DNA of 64,000 nt from Leptothermofonsia sp049200465 (GCF_049200465.1 NZ_CP120836.1:496001-560000); one strand, 5' to 3'; counted from the stretch's first letter, positions 17,771 to 27,468 are shown. Notes: generated by a model not told the origin, from the sequence alone. A program made the numbers and translations.

Positions 17771-17917
17771 TCCTTCAATCCAAAATCAATCCAAGTTTGG
17801 AGAGCTTGAACGATTTCATCACTTGCGTAAGATGTAGATAAATCAGGGAAAGTAGCGGATCAAAGACAGGGCTTCGATCATTTCACAATTAACCTCGACA
17901 CGTGGACAGAGACCAAG

Positions 17918-20164
17918 ATGGAGAGTCAAGAAGTATCATCTAAAGGCTTAATTGGCTGGCGGTTCCAGTCACTGCCACTGGTCAACGCTAATCAATCTCA
18001 AGAAGGGGATGAGGGTGGACTGAATCTGGGTCAAATTGTGGCCGCTCTTCGCCGCAAAATTCCGGTTATTGCTGGGGTTACGATTGTTGTCACATCTGCG
18101 GCTACATTGAAGGCACTAACGAGTACTCCGACGTACCAGGGGAGTTTTGAAATTCTCACCAAACCCATTACCGTTGAAGCCCAGGTAATTTCTTCGGTTC
18201 CCCAAACGCTGAGCAATCGAGAGCAGGAAGATGCTCAGAAAGGGATTGACCAAACGAAACTCAAGCTTTTAGTAAGCCCTAAGCTTCTTTCTCCAATTGC
18301 AGATAAGCTCAAAACCCGGTACCCAGGTTTTAGCTACAGCGCGATCGCAGCTAGCCTGGTTGTAACCCCAGTTCCCAATAGTGAGATCCTGAATGTCAGC
18401 TATGTGAATAAAGACCCGGAGTTGGTGAAGGAAGTCCTTGATCTGGTAGCAAAAGCGTATTTGGACTACAGTTTGGAAGAACGTCTGGCAGATGTCCGTC
18501 AGGGGATTGAATTTGTCGATGCCCAACTTCCCCAATTGCAACAACGTGTTGAAACCATTCAGGACCAATTGCAAAGCTTTCGCCAGCAGTACAATCTGAT
18601 TGACCCCGAATCTCAAGGAAAGCAGCTTTCAGAGCAAGCCACATCAATTGGACAACAGCGGCTTGAAACTCAGATTAAATTAAACGAAGCTCGTGCCCTC
18701 TATGTTGATTTGAATAATCAACTGGCCCAAAAAGCAACTGAATCGGCTGCCAGTTCTGCCCTCAAAGACAACAATCGTTATCAGAGTTTATTAGGGCAGA
18801 TATTGGACGTTCAGAGCCAGATTGCAAAAGAAGGAACTTTGTTTCGGGAAGATACCCCTGAAATTAAAGTTTTGCAAGATCAGCAACGCAATCTCCTCAG
18901 CCTTCTCAGTCAAGAAGGGCAGAATGTGCAGAAGGATGTTGCCAGCCGAATTCGTGAGTTAGAGGCTCGAAGCAATATCCTGGCCCAAACTGAAGATCTC
19001 TTAAATCGTCGCGTCAAGCAACTGTCTGTGATTTCCCGACAATTTACAGATATTCAACGGGAACTCAAAATTGCAACGGAGAACCTGAATCAGTTTCTGG
19101 CAAAACGCGAAGCACTACGGATTGATGCGGGGCAGAGGAAAGTTCCCTGGCAAATTCTCACTCCACCAACTGCCCCTATTCCTTCTGCTGCAAATGTTAA
19201 GAAAACGGCAATGTTGGGGGCAATTCTAGGTTTACTCTTAGGCGTAGGGTTAGCATTGCTACTTGATCGGTTGAGCAACATTCTTCACAGCCCTGATGAA
19301 CTAAAAGAGACCAAACTACCAATCCTGGGTGCTATTCCACTTAACACAGACTTAGAAAAGTTTGAAAAGCTAACCACTATTACCAGTGTTGGAGGTTTGG
19401 TTCAGCAAGTGCGCCAGAAGTTCGGGTTTGATCCCGATGCAAAACCCACTCATTACACCTCTTCTCCCTTCCTGGAAGCGTTTCGCTCGCTCTACACCAA
19501 TATCCTTCTGCTCAGTTCTGACACTCGTATCCGATCCTTTGTCATCTGCTCATCGATACCTGGAGAGGGAAAATCTACTATTTCTATTTATCTGGCTCAG
19601 GCTGCTGCTGCTTTGGGAGAGCGGGTTTTGCTGGTCGATACGGATCTGCGTTTACCTCAGCTGCACAATCGTCTGGAGTTAGACAATGTTCATGGGCTGA
19701 GTAGTGTAATTTCTTTGAATCTGGAGTATGAACAGGTAATTCAGCGATCGCCCCTTGAGAAAAATTTGTTTGTTCTAACGGCCGGTCCTGTACCTCCTGA
19801 TCCTACCAAAGTCCTTTCCTCCCAAAAGATGCAGGACTTGATGGAAAAATTTAGGGAGCATTTCGACTTGGTAATTTATGACACCCCCCCTTTAACGGGG
19901 CTTGCTGACGCCAAGTTGATTGCAGCAAAAACTGACGGAATTGTCATGGTCGTAGGATTAGGTAAGACCAAGAGTTTCGCATTGAGGCAGGCTCTGGACG
20001 GGTTAAAGCTATCCTCTGTACCAGTCTTGGGGCTGGTTGCCAATGGTACAAAAGATTATGCCACCGGGTTGTATCATTCTTATCATCGGTATTATGCATC
20101 AGCTCAAAGTGGGCAACTGCTTGATGAAGAACCCACGGCTTTAGGAAAACCTTCAGGTGAATAG
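17918..20164 (+). CDS. Wzc-like polysaccharide co-polymerase / tyrosine autokinase
   Basis: This 748-residue inner-membrane protein controls exopolysaccharide chain length and export. There is a Wzz domain with a first membrane segment at about 48-66 (IPVIAGVTIVVTSAATL). A long periplasmic coiled coil spans about 190-400, and a second membrane segment is at about 430-448 (AMLGAILGLLLGVGLALLL). The BY-kinase domain has Walker A SSIPGEGKST (about 545), Walker A' VLLVDTDLRLPQ (about 570) and Walker B LVIYDTPPLTG (about 650). A C-terminal tyrosine cluster (GLYHSYHRYYAS) is the likely autophosphorylation site. It pairs with the Wza-like gene upstream. Confidence 0.92.
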   Translation: MESQEVSSKGLIGWRFQSLPLVNANQSQEGDEGGLNLGQIVAALRRKIPVIAGVTIVVTSAATLKALTSTPTYQGSFEILTKPITVEAQVISSVPQTLSNREQEDAQKGIDQTKLKLLVSPKLLSPIADKLKTRYPGFSYSAIAASLVVTPVPNSEILNVSYVNKDPELVKEVLDLVAKAYLDYSLEERLADVRQGIEFVDAQLPQLQQRVETIQDQLQSFRQQYNLIDPESQGKQLSEQATSIGQQRLETQIKLNEARALYVDLNNQLAQKATESAASSALKDNNRYQSLLGQILDVQSQIAKEGTLFREDTPEIKVLQDQQRNLLSLLSQEGQNVQKDVASRIRELEARSNILAQTEDLLNRRVKQLSVISRQFTDIQRELKIATENLNQFLAKREALRIDAGQRKVPWQILTPPTAPIPSAANVKKTAMLGAILGLLLGVGLALLLDRLSNILHSPDELKETKLPILGAIPLNTDLEKFEKLTTITSVGGLVQQVRQKFGFDPDAKPTHYTSSPFLEAFRSLYTNILLLSSDTRIRSFVICSSIPGEGKSTISIYLAQAAAALGERVLLVDTDLRLPQLHNRLELDNVHGLSSVISLNLEYEQVIQRSPLEKNLFVLTAGPVPPDPTKVLSSQKMQDLMEKFREHFDLVIYDTPPLTGLADAKLIAAKTDGIVMVVGLGKTKSFALRQALDGLKLSSVPVLGLVANGTKDYATGLYHSYHRYYASAQSGQLLDEEPTALGKPSGE

Positions 20165-20211
20165 GTTTTCTGGAAAACTTTTTAGATTTTTTAGATTTAA
20201 AGACAGAGTTC

Positions 20212-20928
20212 ATGATAAAAGCACTAATCCTGCTGGCCCTGCTCTGGATTCTCTGGTTGGTTAGCTCCCGTCGGTGGCGACGTTGGCTTCTCCGTCCCTT
20301 TGCGATTTTGGTCGTGAGCTTCTTGATTATCACTTCTCCAGTAATGGTTGCCCTTGCAACCTGGAGCTTGACTTTTTCACTACCAGCAGACACAGGTGAA
20401 CCTGTCGATTCGATTGTTGTTTTGGGGCGAGGCGAGGCATTACGTAACTGGCGTGTCGAAGTGGCAGATCAACTGTGGGAAAATCATCGAGCCGACAAAA
20501 TTTTTGTCAGTGGTATGTCAGACGCTCGAGAAATTATTGACTTATTAGAAGACAGGGGGGTATCAGAATCTGCCTTGAGCGGTGAGCGTTGCTCTGAAAG
20601 CACAGAAGAAAATGCTCTATATTCCAGTGCGATCTTGTACCCCCAGGGTATTCAAAAAATTCTGTTGGTAACAGACTCACCCCATATGCTGCGATCGCTA
20701 CTCTCATTCCAAAGAGCAGGATTTCAAGTCATTCCTCATCCCAGTCAACTACCCTCTCAGTGGAGTACTCAAGAACAAATTTCTTTAATTGCTCGAGAAT
20801 ATTTGGGATTGGCACAATACACCCTTACCGGTCGATTTAAGCCAAGATCTACTAACGAATTGGAGCATGTGCCCGCTAAAACTTCAAAGAGACTTTCCGA
20901 TCCAGGTTGTAAAGTTCAAGCAAAATAG
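20212..20928 (+). CDS. YdcF/ElyC-family (DUF218) membrane protein
   Basis: A product of 238 residues with one or two N-terminal membrane segments (LILLALLWILWLVSS; FAILVVSFLIITSPVMVAL). A DUF218 domain follows: DSIVVLGRGEALRNWRVEVA, ADKIFVSGMSDARE, and ESTEENALYSSAIL with the conserved Glu-Asn-Ala of the family. ElyC/SanA/YdcF proteins act in envelope polysaccharide or lipid-carrier metabolism. It lies 47 bp after the Wzc-like gene on the same strand, which fits a role in the same exopolysaccharide locus. Its exact reaction is unknown. Confidence 0.8.
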   Translation: MIKALILLALLWILWLVSSRRWRRWLLRPFAILVVSFLIITSPVMVALATWSLTFSLPADTGEPVDSIVVLGRGEALRNWRVEVADQLWENHRADKIFVSGMSDAREIIDLLEDRGVSESALSGERCSESTEENALYSSAILYPQGIQKILLVTDSPHMLRSLLSFQRAGFQVIPHPSQLPSQWSTQEQISLIAREYLGLAQYTLTGRFKPRSTNELEHVPAKTSKRLSDPGCKVQAK

Positions 20929-21158
20929 TACAGATGCTTCTGTGAAGCGTTTCTTGAAGAGTCGAAAACCCTTAAAAAATAATTCCTGTATAATGCCTGG
21001 CTTTCACAATGAAAATTGACACCTGTTTCGTCCTTTCGCTCAAAAACCTTCTTCACAAAATTGATGTCAAAAATTCTTCTATTTCCCTGAATTTCACGTA
21101 GACTTTATTGGAGAATAATCGATGTACCGCCGACCCAATCTTTCATTTGGCGACAATT

Positions 21159-22910
21159 ATGAATGATTTCCCCGACTTCTCCCACTACCACTATTGGGTT
21201 GAGAAGGAACTTGGACACAACCGGGCAGGTGGTCGGGTGACTTATCTGGCAACAGATACCAAAACCCAGCAAAAAGTTGTCATTAAGCAATTTCAGTTTG
21301 CCAAATCGGGTTCAAGTTGGTCAGGCTATGATGCTTACGATCGCGAAATCCAACTCTTGAAAGAACTGAATCACTCTGGCATTCCACGTTATCTTGATGC
21401 ATTTCATACCGATGATGGCTTTTGCATGGTGCAAGAGTACAAAAATGCAGTTTCCCTGGTGGAATCTCGCAGTTTTAATCCAGAAGAGATCAAGCAAATT
21501 GCGATCGCAGCTTTGGAAATCCTTGTTTATCTCCAAAATCGAATTCCACCCGTCATTCATCGGGACATCAAACCTGCCAATATCCTGGTCAATGACGAAG
21601 GTGATGTTTATTTAGTAGATTTTGGATTTGCCCATGTGGGTGAAGGGGAAGTCGGCGTTAGCAGCGTGGTCAAGGGAACGCTCGGCTTCATGCCACCAGA
21701 GCAACTCTTTAATCGTCAGCTTACAGAAGCATCAGACCTTTATGGACTGGGCATGGCGCTCATCTGCCTTCTGACTAATACCAAGTCTGATCGAATTGGG
21801 GACCTGGTTGACATCAGCTACCGGGTTAGCTTTAAGCACCTGGTTCCCAAATTGAATGTTCATTGGGTGAACTGGCTAGAAAAGATGGTAGAGCCCCGTT
21901 TGAAAGATCGTTTTCCAAACGCCGTTACCGCTCTGGCAGCCGTACCAACCTCCCCTTTACGTCCCCCAGAAGCCCAATTTAGCCAATCGAACCTGGAATT
22001 TAAGGCATCACGGTTAGGAGAGCAACTCATCCAATCCGTTGTCATTACAAACCCTATTCCAGAAACCCTTTTGGAAGGGGAGTGGAAAATCGCCCCCCAA
22101 CCCCACGATCCACCCTCAGAGATTTATCAATGGATCGCTGTAGAACCAGTCACATTTACAGGCAGCGAAATCGAGTGCCAGATAACAGTGGATACTCAGA
22201 AACTGATGGCTGGCAAAACTTACCATCGTAAGCTGTTACTCCATACCAACACCTTAGCGAAGACTTACCCATTACATCTCGTCATTCAAACGGCTGCTGC
22301 CCCGGTCCATGCGAACATCTTGCCCTACGGACTATTGTCTCTCCTGGGCCTATTTTCATTAGGAATTAGTTGGCTAGCGGCCTGGGTAATCCTGGTTGCA
22401 GGAACGGTCGCAGAGTCAGCAGGTATGGCGGGATTGGCGAGTTTGTTGGGTGCTGGTATTGGATTGGAACTGGCTGCCTGGTTAATGCGTTCATCAGGCT
22501 GGTGCGTTGGATCTACGGCCAGTACACTAGCCGCAATTGGGGTAGGGATCGCTGTGTTGATGAAGATCGTGTCAGGTACCATCGCTCCAACTGGACCGAT
22601 CATTATCATAGGGGCGGGGGTTGGTGTCATTGGTGGAGCCACGATTGGAATTGCACTGGGTACAGTGGTGGAAAAACTGACGACAAAGGGGCATGGGAAA
22701 GGGCTTGCAATTGTCGCCTCCTTACTAACTGTAATTTTGGGCAGCAGTTTAGGTTTAGGCTTAACCGTCAATTTTGCCAATCCACCTGTTCTTACGATTT
22801 TGATCATGGCTGGTTTATTGCTAGTTACTCTGATTCTGCATCTGAGTTTCAAGCGAATGAATGCGATCGCAACTCATCTCAAATTTGAAAGACGTTTTAT
22901 CAAACCGTAA
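21159..22910 (+). CDS. Membrane-anchored Ser/Thr protein kinase
   Basis: I start at the ATG of MNDFPDFSHYHYWVEKELG; an upstream TTG at 21108 would add 17 residues. The kinase domain (about 10-260) has a glycine-rich loop (ELGHNRAGGRV), the ATP lysine in VVIKQF, catalytic VIHRDIKPANIL and YLVDFGFA. An Ig-like beta region follows at about 270-400. The C-terminal 180 residues consist of several glycine-rich membrane helices (LGLFSLGISWLAAWVILVAG, IIIIGAGVGVIGGATIGIAL). This layout is typical of cyanobacterial Hanks-type kinases with a C-terminal membrane domain. The stimulus and substrates are unknown. It converges with the sugar-acid kinase gene, 7 bp apart. Confidence 0.88.
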   Translation: MNDFPDFSHYHYWVEKELGHNRAGGRVTYLATDTKTQQKVVIKQFQFAKSGSSWSGYDAYDREIQLLKELNHSGIPRYLDAFHTDDGFCMVQEYKNAVSLVESRSFNPEEIKQIAIAALEILVYLQNRIPPVIHRDIKPANILVNDEGDVYLVDFGFAHVGEGEVGVSSVVKGTLGFMPPEQLFNRQLTEASDLYGLGMALICLLTNTKSDRIGDLVDISYRVSFKHLVPKLNVHWVNWLEKMVEPRLKDRFPNAVTALAAVPTSPLRPPEAQFSQSNLEFKASRLGEQLIQSVVITNPIPETLLEGEWKIAPQPHDPPSEIYQWIAVEPVTFTGSEIECQITVDTQKLMAGKTYHRKLLLHTNTLAKTYPLHLVIQTAAAPVHANILPYGLLSLLGLFSLGISWLAAWVILVAGTVAESAGMAGLASLLGAGIGLELAAWLMRSSGWCVGSTASTLAAIGVGIAVLMKIVSGTIAPTGPIIIIGAGVGVIGGATIGIALGTVVEKLTTKGHGKGLAIVASLLTVILGSSLGLGLTVNFANPPVLTILIMAGLLLVTLILHLSFKRMNAIATHLKFERRFIKP

Positions 22911-22917
22911 ACAGATG

Positions 22918-24264
22918 TCAGTTGGGTCTACCACTGGTGTAACTGTTGTGCTTGCTCAGGCGTTGATAGACGGTTGCCAAAGCATGGATATCTCCCACAT
23001 TGCCTGGAAACAACACGACGGGCAAGTGAGGAAATTGGGGATGGTTTGCCGGAGTTCGAACCATTGAAACGCCAGGTAAAACCTGACCTAAAAGGTTAGC
23101 AGTTCTGAGTGCCAATCCTTTGCTGAGGGTATCGTTGGAGGTAATTCCTCCTTTGCTGATTAAAAAGCCGATATCGCCGGGTAAATGACGCAGGATATCC
23201 ATCAGCAGAGTAGAAACAGCCTCGCCAAAATTCAAACGCGTCTGCACATCGTCGAAGGTGAGTTCCTGACGACTGGTGTAGATGACGGGGGTTTTTCCGG
23301 TTGCATGGATTTCGTTTACCTGCTGGGCGATCGCACTCAACAAGTCTCCCCGTGGGTCACCCGTGGTTTCTAGCAGGCGGGCAACGTTTACCATGACGCC
23401 CACTGTACCAGGTTGTTGCAGCAGCGACTCTAGCTGCTCAGTCGTTTTCTTGACGTGGGAACCGACAATCACAGCACCGGCTTTGCCTGCGCGCACATAG
23501 GTTGCCATATCTTCGGCGGCGATCGGTTGGGGGGGCAGGTCTGCGAGGGCCGTTAGCAGGCTGGCAGCACTGCGAAATAGAAACCGCTTGCCCTGGGACG
23601 CCGCCATTAACACTTCTGCAGCAAAGCGGTTCAGGTCTGCCTGCACCTCGGCATCCACCACACAGCACTGGTTATCGTGCAGATTCATCAATCGCTCCAA
23701 AACGCCTGCACGAATATCTGCCAGTAGAAATCGCTCAACGCTATCTGCGGCAATCCGCCCCCGGGTCTTTTCGGCCACGTAATCTGGCAGATAGCTGTGG
23801 TGGTAGCCAAATACGGAGTCTTGCGCAAACTCAGTTTCATGAACAGGGGTATCGACCCCATTCACTTTGAGGTAATGAATGCTATCCCGTGTGATGCGTC
23901 CGCCTTCAAAGAAAGCAGGGGTGAGAAAGTGGGCATCAAAGGGACCCAGTTCTGCGGCAATTACGTCCGTTTCGATTGGATAGTGCCCTCGGAGTGTAGA
24001 GTCGGAGCGGCTGACGACCAGAAAATCATGGATGTTTTCCAAAGAAAGGGCTTGCTTCAGGTTTTGGCACACTTCTCGTGTCACCATCGCCGCCTTTTCG
24101 GGTGTCAGAGCTCGTGTATTGGTCAGGATGAAAAAGATGGGAGACGGGTCGGATAGCCCTAATCGCAGCGTTTCCACATCCCATTGCATCAATAGCAGAC
24201 AACTGTGAACGGTTTGCGACCCCGTTGGGTCATCGTCCAGAACAATGATTTTGGGTTTCGTCAT
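22918..24264 (-). CDS. Four-carbon acid sugar kinase family protein (OtnK/DUF1537)
   Basis: The start chosen is the ATG of MTKPKIIVLDDDPTGSQTVH (24262-24264). An in-frame upstream extension to 24432 would run into the divergent photolyase gene and has no family similarity. The product is 448 residues. The N-terminal DUF1537 domain has the DDDPTGSQT signature, ILTNTRAL and VSRSDSTLRGHYP. The C-terminal nucleotide-binding domain has GAVIVGSHVKKTTEQL and FLISKGGITSNDTL. The family phosphorylates four-carbon acid sugars such as erythronate or threonate derivatives. Which one is used here cannot be told. Divergent from the photolyase gene. Confidence 0.85.
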   Translation of the reverse strand: MTKPKIIVLDDDPTGSQTVHSCLLLMQWDVETLRLGLSDPSPIFFILTNTRALTPEKAAMVTREVCQNLKQALSLENIHDFLVVSRSDSTLRGHYPIETDVIAAELGPFDAHFLTPAFFEGGRITRDSIHYLKVNGVDTPVHETEFAQDSVFGYHHSYLPDYVAEKTRGRIAADSVERFLLADIRAGVLERLMNLHDNQCCVVDAEVQADLNRFAAEVLMAASQGKRFLFRSAASLLTALADLPPQPIAAEDMATYVRAGKAGAVIVGSHVKKTTEQLESLLQQPGTVGVMVNVARLLETTGDPRGDLLSAIAQQVNEIHATGKTPVIYTSRQELTFDDVQTRLNFGEAVSTLLMDILRHLPGDIGFLISKGGITSNDTLSKGLALRTANLLGQVLPGVSMVRTPANHPQFPHLPVVLFPGNVGDIHALATVYQRLSKHNSYTSGRPN

Positions 24265-24425
24265 CGGCGGCGGGCAATCGCGATCTATGCCGATTATACG
24301 GAATCTCGAAGGGAAGTCCCTTTGAAAAATGCCACCCCTGTCTATATTCCTCACTCGATAGCGTCCACACTCAATCTTCAGATGTGCTAGGTTCGGAGGG
24401 GTTTGGTGTTTCGGGGCAAATTGGG

Positions 24426-25949
24426 ATGACAATAGGCGTTTGGGTGTTAGGCGACCAGCTATGGGAGGGGCAGGCAGCTTTACAAACCTGTAATCGAGAG
24501 AAATCTAACACCCCTGTTATTTTCATCGAATCGCTCAACCATGTTCAAGCAATCCCTTACCACCTGCAAAAGTTGGTGCTGGTCTGGTCAGCCATGCGCC
24601 ACTTTGCCGAAGAATTGCGCCAGGCAGGATGGCCAGTAAGCTACTACCGGGCAGCGAAGGATTTTCAGGCACCGCTTCAGGAATGGGTGGTGCAACACCG
24701 AATTACTGAGCTAAGGGTTATGGCCCCCACAGACCGTCCCTTTGCCCAACTGATTCAGAGCCTGAACCTGCCCTGCAAAATTACCCTCGTTCCCAGTAAT
24801 CGCTTCCTCTGGAGCGAAAAAGACTTTAACCAGTGGGCGGGTAGTCGCAAGCGTCTGCTGATGGAAGACTTTTACCGGGAAGGCCGTCGCCGCTTTCGAG
24901 TATTGATGGAGAGCGATCGCCCCCTGGGTGGACGCTGGAACTTTGACAAAGAAAACCGCAAACCTCCCAAAGGTGGCTTAAAAACCCCAAAAGCCCTGTG
25001 GTTTAAACCCGATGCCATCACTCAGGAAGTGATTGACTGGTTAAAGCAGAGTCACCTGTTTCAACGGAATCATCAGTACTGGCAAATTGAACCCTTTCGC
25101 TGGGCTGTCACCCGGCAGCAGGCTCTCCAGGTATTGGACTTTTTTATCCACACCCGCCTGCCCGGTTTTGGTCCCTACCAGGATGCCATGCTTACAGGGG
25201 AACCCACCATGTGGCATAGCATGATCTCTCCTTACCTCAACATCGGGCTGCTTCACCCTCTGGAAGTGGTGGAGGCAGCGGAGCAAGCTTACCTGAAAAA
25301 TCAGGATTCCTGGGATCTGAGTAGCGTAGAGGGCTTTATCCGTCAGGTGATGGGCTGGCGGGAGTATATGCACGGAGTCTATCACTACACAGACAATAGC
25401 TATCCTCAGCGAAACGAGTTTAACCATATCCATCCGCTTCCAGAATTCTTCTGGACGGGAGAAACGGATATGAATTGCCTGCACCAGATCCTGACCCAGG
25501 TGAAGGAAACAGGTTACGCTCACCATATTCAGCGGCTGATGATCCTGAGCAACTTTGCCCTGATTGCGGGGCTTTCTCCCCAGGAAGTCGAAGCCTGGTT
25601 TCATGCAGCCTTTATCGATGCCTATGATTGGGTGATGCAAACCAATGTGATTGGGATGGGGCTATTTGCAGATGGTGGCATGCTAGCATCCAAGCCCTAC
25701 GCGGCTTCCGCTAACTATATCAATCGCATGAGCAACTATTGTGGTCAGTGTGTTTATCGGGCGATCGCCCGTACTGGAAAAGACGCCTGCCCCTTCAACT
25801 TTTTCTACTGGGACTTCCTGGACCGCCACCGCAGTCAACTCAGCTCTCAAGGACGCATGAGCTTTATCCTAAAAAATCTGGACAAAATGCCTCCCGAAGA
25901 ACTGGCCGCCATTCGTCAGCAGGCAGCGGAGTGGCACCGCTTTTCTTAA
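24426..25949 (+). CDS. FeS-type cryptochrome/photolyase (PhrB-like)
   Basis: I start at the ATG of MTIGVWVLGDQLW; the 14 residues upstream look non-coding. The product is 507 residues. The N-terminal alpha/beta antenna domain (about 1-140) is followed by the FAD-binding helical domain. Four cysteines fit the 4Fe-4S cluster of the FeS-BCP group: one in ETDMNCLHQ and three in NYCGQCVYRAIARTGKDAC. Other signatures are GMGLFADGGMLASKPYAAS and IRQVMGWREYMHG. Members such as Agrobacterium PhrB repair (6-4) photoproducts with blue light. The repair type is inferred from the family. A cluster of DnaA-box-like motifs follows about 60 bp after the stop. Confidence 0.9.
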   Translation: MTIGVWVLGDQLWEGQAALQTCNREKSNTPVIFIESLNHVQAIPYHLQKLVLVWSAMRHFAEELRQAGWPVSYYRAAKDFQAPLQEWVVQHRITELRVMAPTDRPFAQLIQSLNLPCKITLVPSNRFLWSEKDFNQWAGSRKRLLMEDFYREGRRRFRVLMESDRPLGGRWNFDKENRKPPKGGLKTPKALWFKPDAITQEVIDWLKQSHLFQRNHQYWQIEPFRWAVTRQQALQVLDFFIHTRLPGFGPYQDAMLTGEPTMWHSMISPYLNIGLLHPLEVVEAAEQAYLKNQDSWDLSSVEGFIRQVMGWREYMHGVYHYTDNSYPQRNEFNHIHPLPEFFWTGETDMNCLHQILTQVKETGYAHHIQRLMILSNFALIAGLSPQEVEAWFHAAFIDAYDWVMQTNVIGMGLFADGGMLASKPYAASANYINRMSNYCGQCVYRAIARTGKDACPFNFFYWDFLDRHRSQLSSQGRMSFILKNLDKMPPEELAAIRQQAAEWHRFS

Positions 25950-26007
25950 CAGACGTTCAACAATTCCTGACTTTTTGACTGTTTGCAATTCTTATCTTTT
26001 ACTAGAG

Positions 26008-26092
26008 TTTTCCCCAGAGATTCCACAGAATTTCCACATGGTTTCCACAGATTTCCCTAAAGTTTTCCACAGAATTTTCTGACTTTTCCACA
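26008..26092 (+). other. Cluster of DnaA-box-like 9-mers (candidate replication origin element)
   Basis: Within 85 bp there are two exact TTTTCCACA sites (26063-26071, 26084-26092). Four close variants lie with them: TTTTCCCCA 26008-26016, GATTCCACA 26019-26027, ATTTCCACA 26030-26038 and GTTTCCACA 26041-26049. All are in one orientation, and the first four are exactly 11 bp apart. A further CTTTCCACA is at 26419-26427. TTTTCCACA is the DnaA box described for cyanobacterial origins. The sequence is non-coding, in a 537-bp gap between the photolyase and a DUF2811 gene. Neither dnaA nor dnaN is nearby in the window, so oriC is only a candidate; a DnaA-titration or regulatory site is the alternative. 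Confidence 0.55.
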
Positions 26093-26486
26093 AGAGTTGA
26101 CGGCAGGATCGGTTCTTTGTATGTTTCCAGGGATTTTTGCAAATCCAGTTGGAAATGGCCCGTTTGTATCGGAAATTGTAAAGTTGCGTAACGGGGATCA
26201 GCCTCAAACCTGCATTCGTTCGTCAGAACCTTTTCGAGTTGCAGCAGATTGAAACAATTTGAAGCATTGACAAGGCTGCCTAACCACGAACAGAATGAAG
26301 CACTTACGCCCTAATGCGAGCGCTTTGAGCTAAAACTAAACGTAGCTGCTTGACCCATCAGAAGGTTGCGTCTGGTTCTTGCTACCTTGGCACTGGTTTA
26401 ATATGGCCTGTCTGTCGTCTTTCCACAGGGTGCAAATTAGCTTTTTGCTCCAGCTTCTACTCGCCCAAGCAACACCTGAGGTTTCC
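26093..26486. other. Intergenic remainder between photolyase and DUF2811 gene
   Basis: No gene is seen. Apart from one extra DnaA-box-like site at 26419-26427, the stretch has mixed composition. It probably holds the promoter of the DUF2811 gene. Confidence 0.35.
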
Positions 26487-26687
26487 ATGAACACGACCGT
26501 CAGCATCCTGGCAGATATTCCAGAAGACCTCCACAATGCCCTCACCCATTACTTGGAAACCCACCCGGATTGGGATCAGGATCGTGTGTTTGCCGCTGCC
26601 CTGTCTCTCTTTCTGTTGCAGAATGGAGAATGCGATCGCCGGGCTGCGCGAGTTTACCTGGATAGTTTGTTCAAACAGATCGTGTAG
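26487..26687 (+). CDS. DUF2811 small cyanobacterial protein
   Basis: I place the start at the ATG of MNTTVSILADIPEDLHNAL, giving 66 residues. The upstream in-frame part does not look like coding sequence. The short helical protein (LETHPDWDQDRVFAAALSLF, then RVYLDSLFKQIV) matches the cyanobacteria-specific DUF2811 family, whose function is unknown. The composition (acidic N-half, amphipathic helices) suggests a small soluble, possibly DNA- or protein-binding factor, but nothing decides this. The hemJ gene follows 104 bp on, on the same strand. Confidence 0.8.
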   Translation: MNTTVSILADIPEDLHNALTHYLETHPDWDQDRVFAAALSLFLLQNGECDRRAARVYLDSLFKQIV

Positions 26688-26791
26688 CGATTTTAGATTT
26701 TGGCGATTCTTTTGCACTACGGCGCTGAAAGATTCTAGATTTTTAAGAGTGAATCCCAACGCTCAAATCCAAAATCTACAAGAGGTTATTC

Positions 26792-27394
26792 ATGGCCTAT
26801 TACTGGTATAAAGCATTTCACATCGTTGGTTTTGTCACCTGGTTTGCAGGTTTGTTTTATCTCGTTCGTCTGTTTGTCTATCATGCAGAAGCCAATGATA
26901 AGCCTGAGCCCGCCCGCAGCATTCTGAAAGAACAGTATGAGCTGATGGAAAAGCGGCTGTATAGCATCATTACGACGCCAGGGATGTTGTTAACAGTAGC
27001 GATGGCAATTGGGTTGATTAGCACTGAAACAGAAATTCTGAGACAACCCTGGCTACACGTCAAAATTGGGCTGGTGCTGCTGTTAATTGGCTATCACCAT
27101 TATTGCAAGCGGATTATGAAACAACTGGCTGCTGGGGAATGCAAAATCACGGCTCAACAGTTTCGCTGGCTCAATGAAGCACCAACCATCTTTCTGGTGG
27201 TAATTGTGATGCTGGCTATTTTCAAGAACAATTTGCCAACGGACTTGACTACTTACGTAATCGCTGGAATGGTTGTTGCCTTTGCTGTTAGTATTCAGCT
27301 TTATGCCCGTAAGCGGCGTTTGGACAAAGAACGGGCCGAAGCCGAAGCGAATGAGCTGGTTAGCACCGCTAGTTCTGGCGGTTCAGCAGCGTAA
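26792..27394 (+). CDS. hemJ: Protoporphyrinogen IX oxidase HemJ
   Basis: A membrane protein of 200 residues with about four hydrophobic helices (FHIVGFVTWFAGLFYLVRLF, LHVKIGLVLLLIGYHHY, IFLVVIVMLAIF, VIAGMVVAFAVSIQLYA). The N-terminal WYKAFHIVGFVTWFAGLFY with its conserved His is the HemJ hallmark. It oxidises protoporphyrinogen IX to protoporphyrin IX, the step before heme and chlorophyll branch. Most cyanobacteria use HemJ (slr1790 type) in place of HemG or HemY. The C-terminal tail is charged and Ala/Ser-rich. A terminator-like hairpin follows. Confidence 0.93.
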   Translation: MAYYWYKAFHIVGFVTWFAGLFYLVRLFVYHAEANDKPEPARSILKEQYELMEKRLYSIITTPGMLLTVAMAIGLISTETEILRQPWLHVKIGLVLLLIGYHHYCKRIMKQLAAGECKITAQQFRWLNEAPTIFLVVIVMLAIFKNNLPTDLTTYVIAGMVVAFAVSIQLYARKRRLDKERAEAEANELVSTASSGGSAA

Positions 27395-27421
27395 GTTAGC
27401 ATAACCACCACAAACCAGAAC

Positions 27422-27449
27422 AGGCCAAAGCTGAAATTCGCTCTGGCCT
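27422..27449 (+). terminator. Hairpin after hemJ
   Basis: AGGCCA and TGGCCT pair, with an inner AGC/GCT extension, and TTTGTCTT follows. It lies 27 bases after the hemJ stop and is a probable intrinsic terminator with a weak U-tract. Confidence 0.55.
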
Positions 27450-27468
27450 TTGTCTTGCCTGTGCCTGA

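Noticed and set aside
22918..24432. Longer start for the sugar-acid kinase
   Set aside because: The additional 56 residues have no similarity and overlap the divergent photolyase start. The conserved DDDPTGSQT region begins just after Met at 24264.
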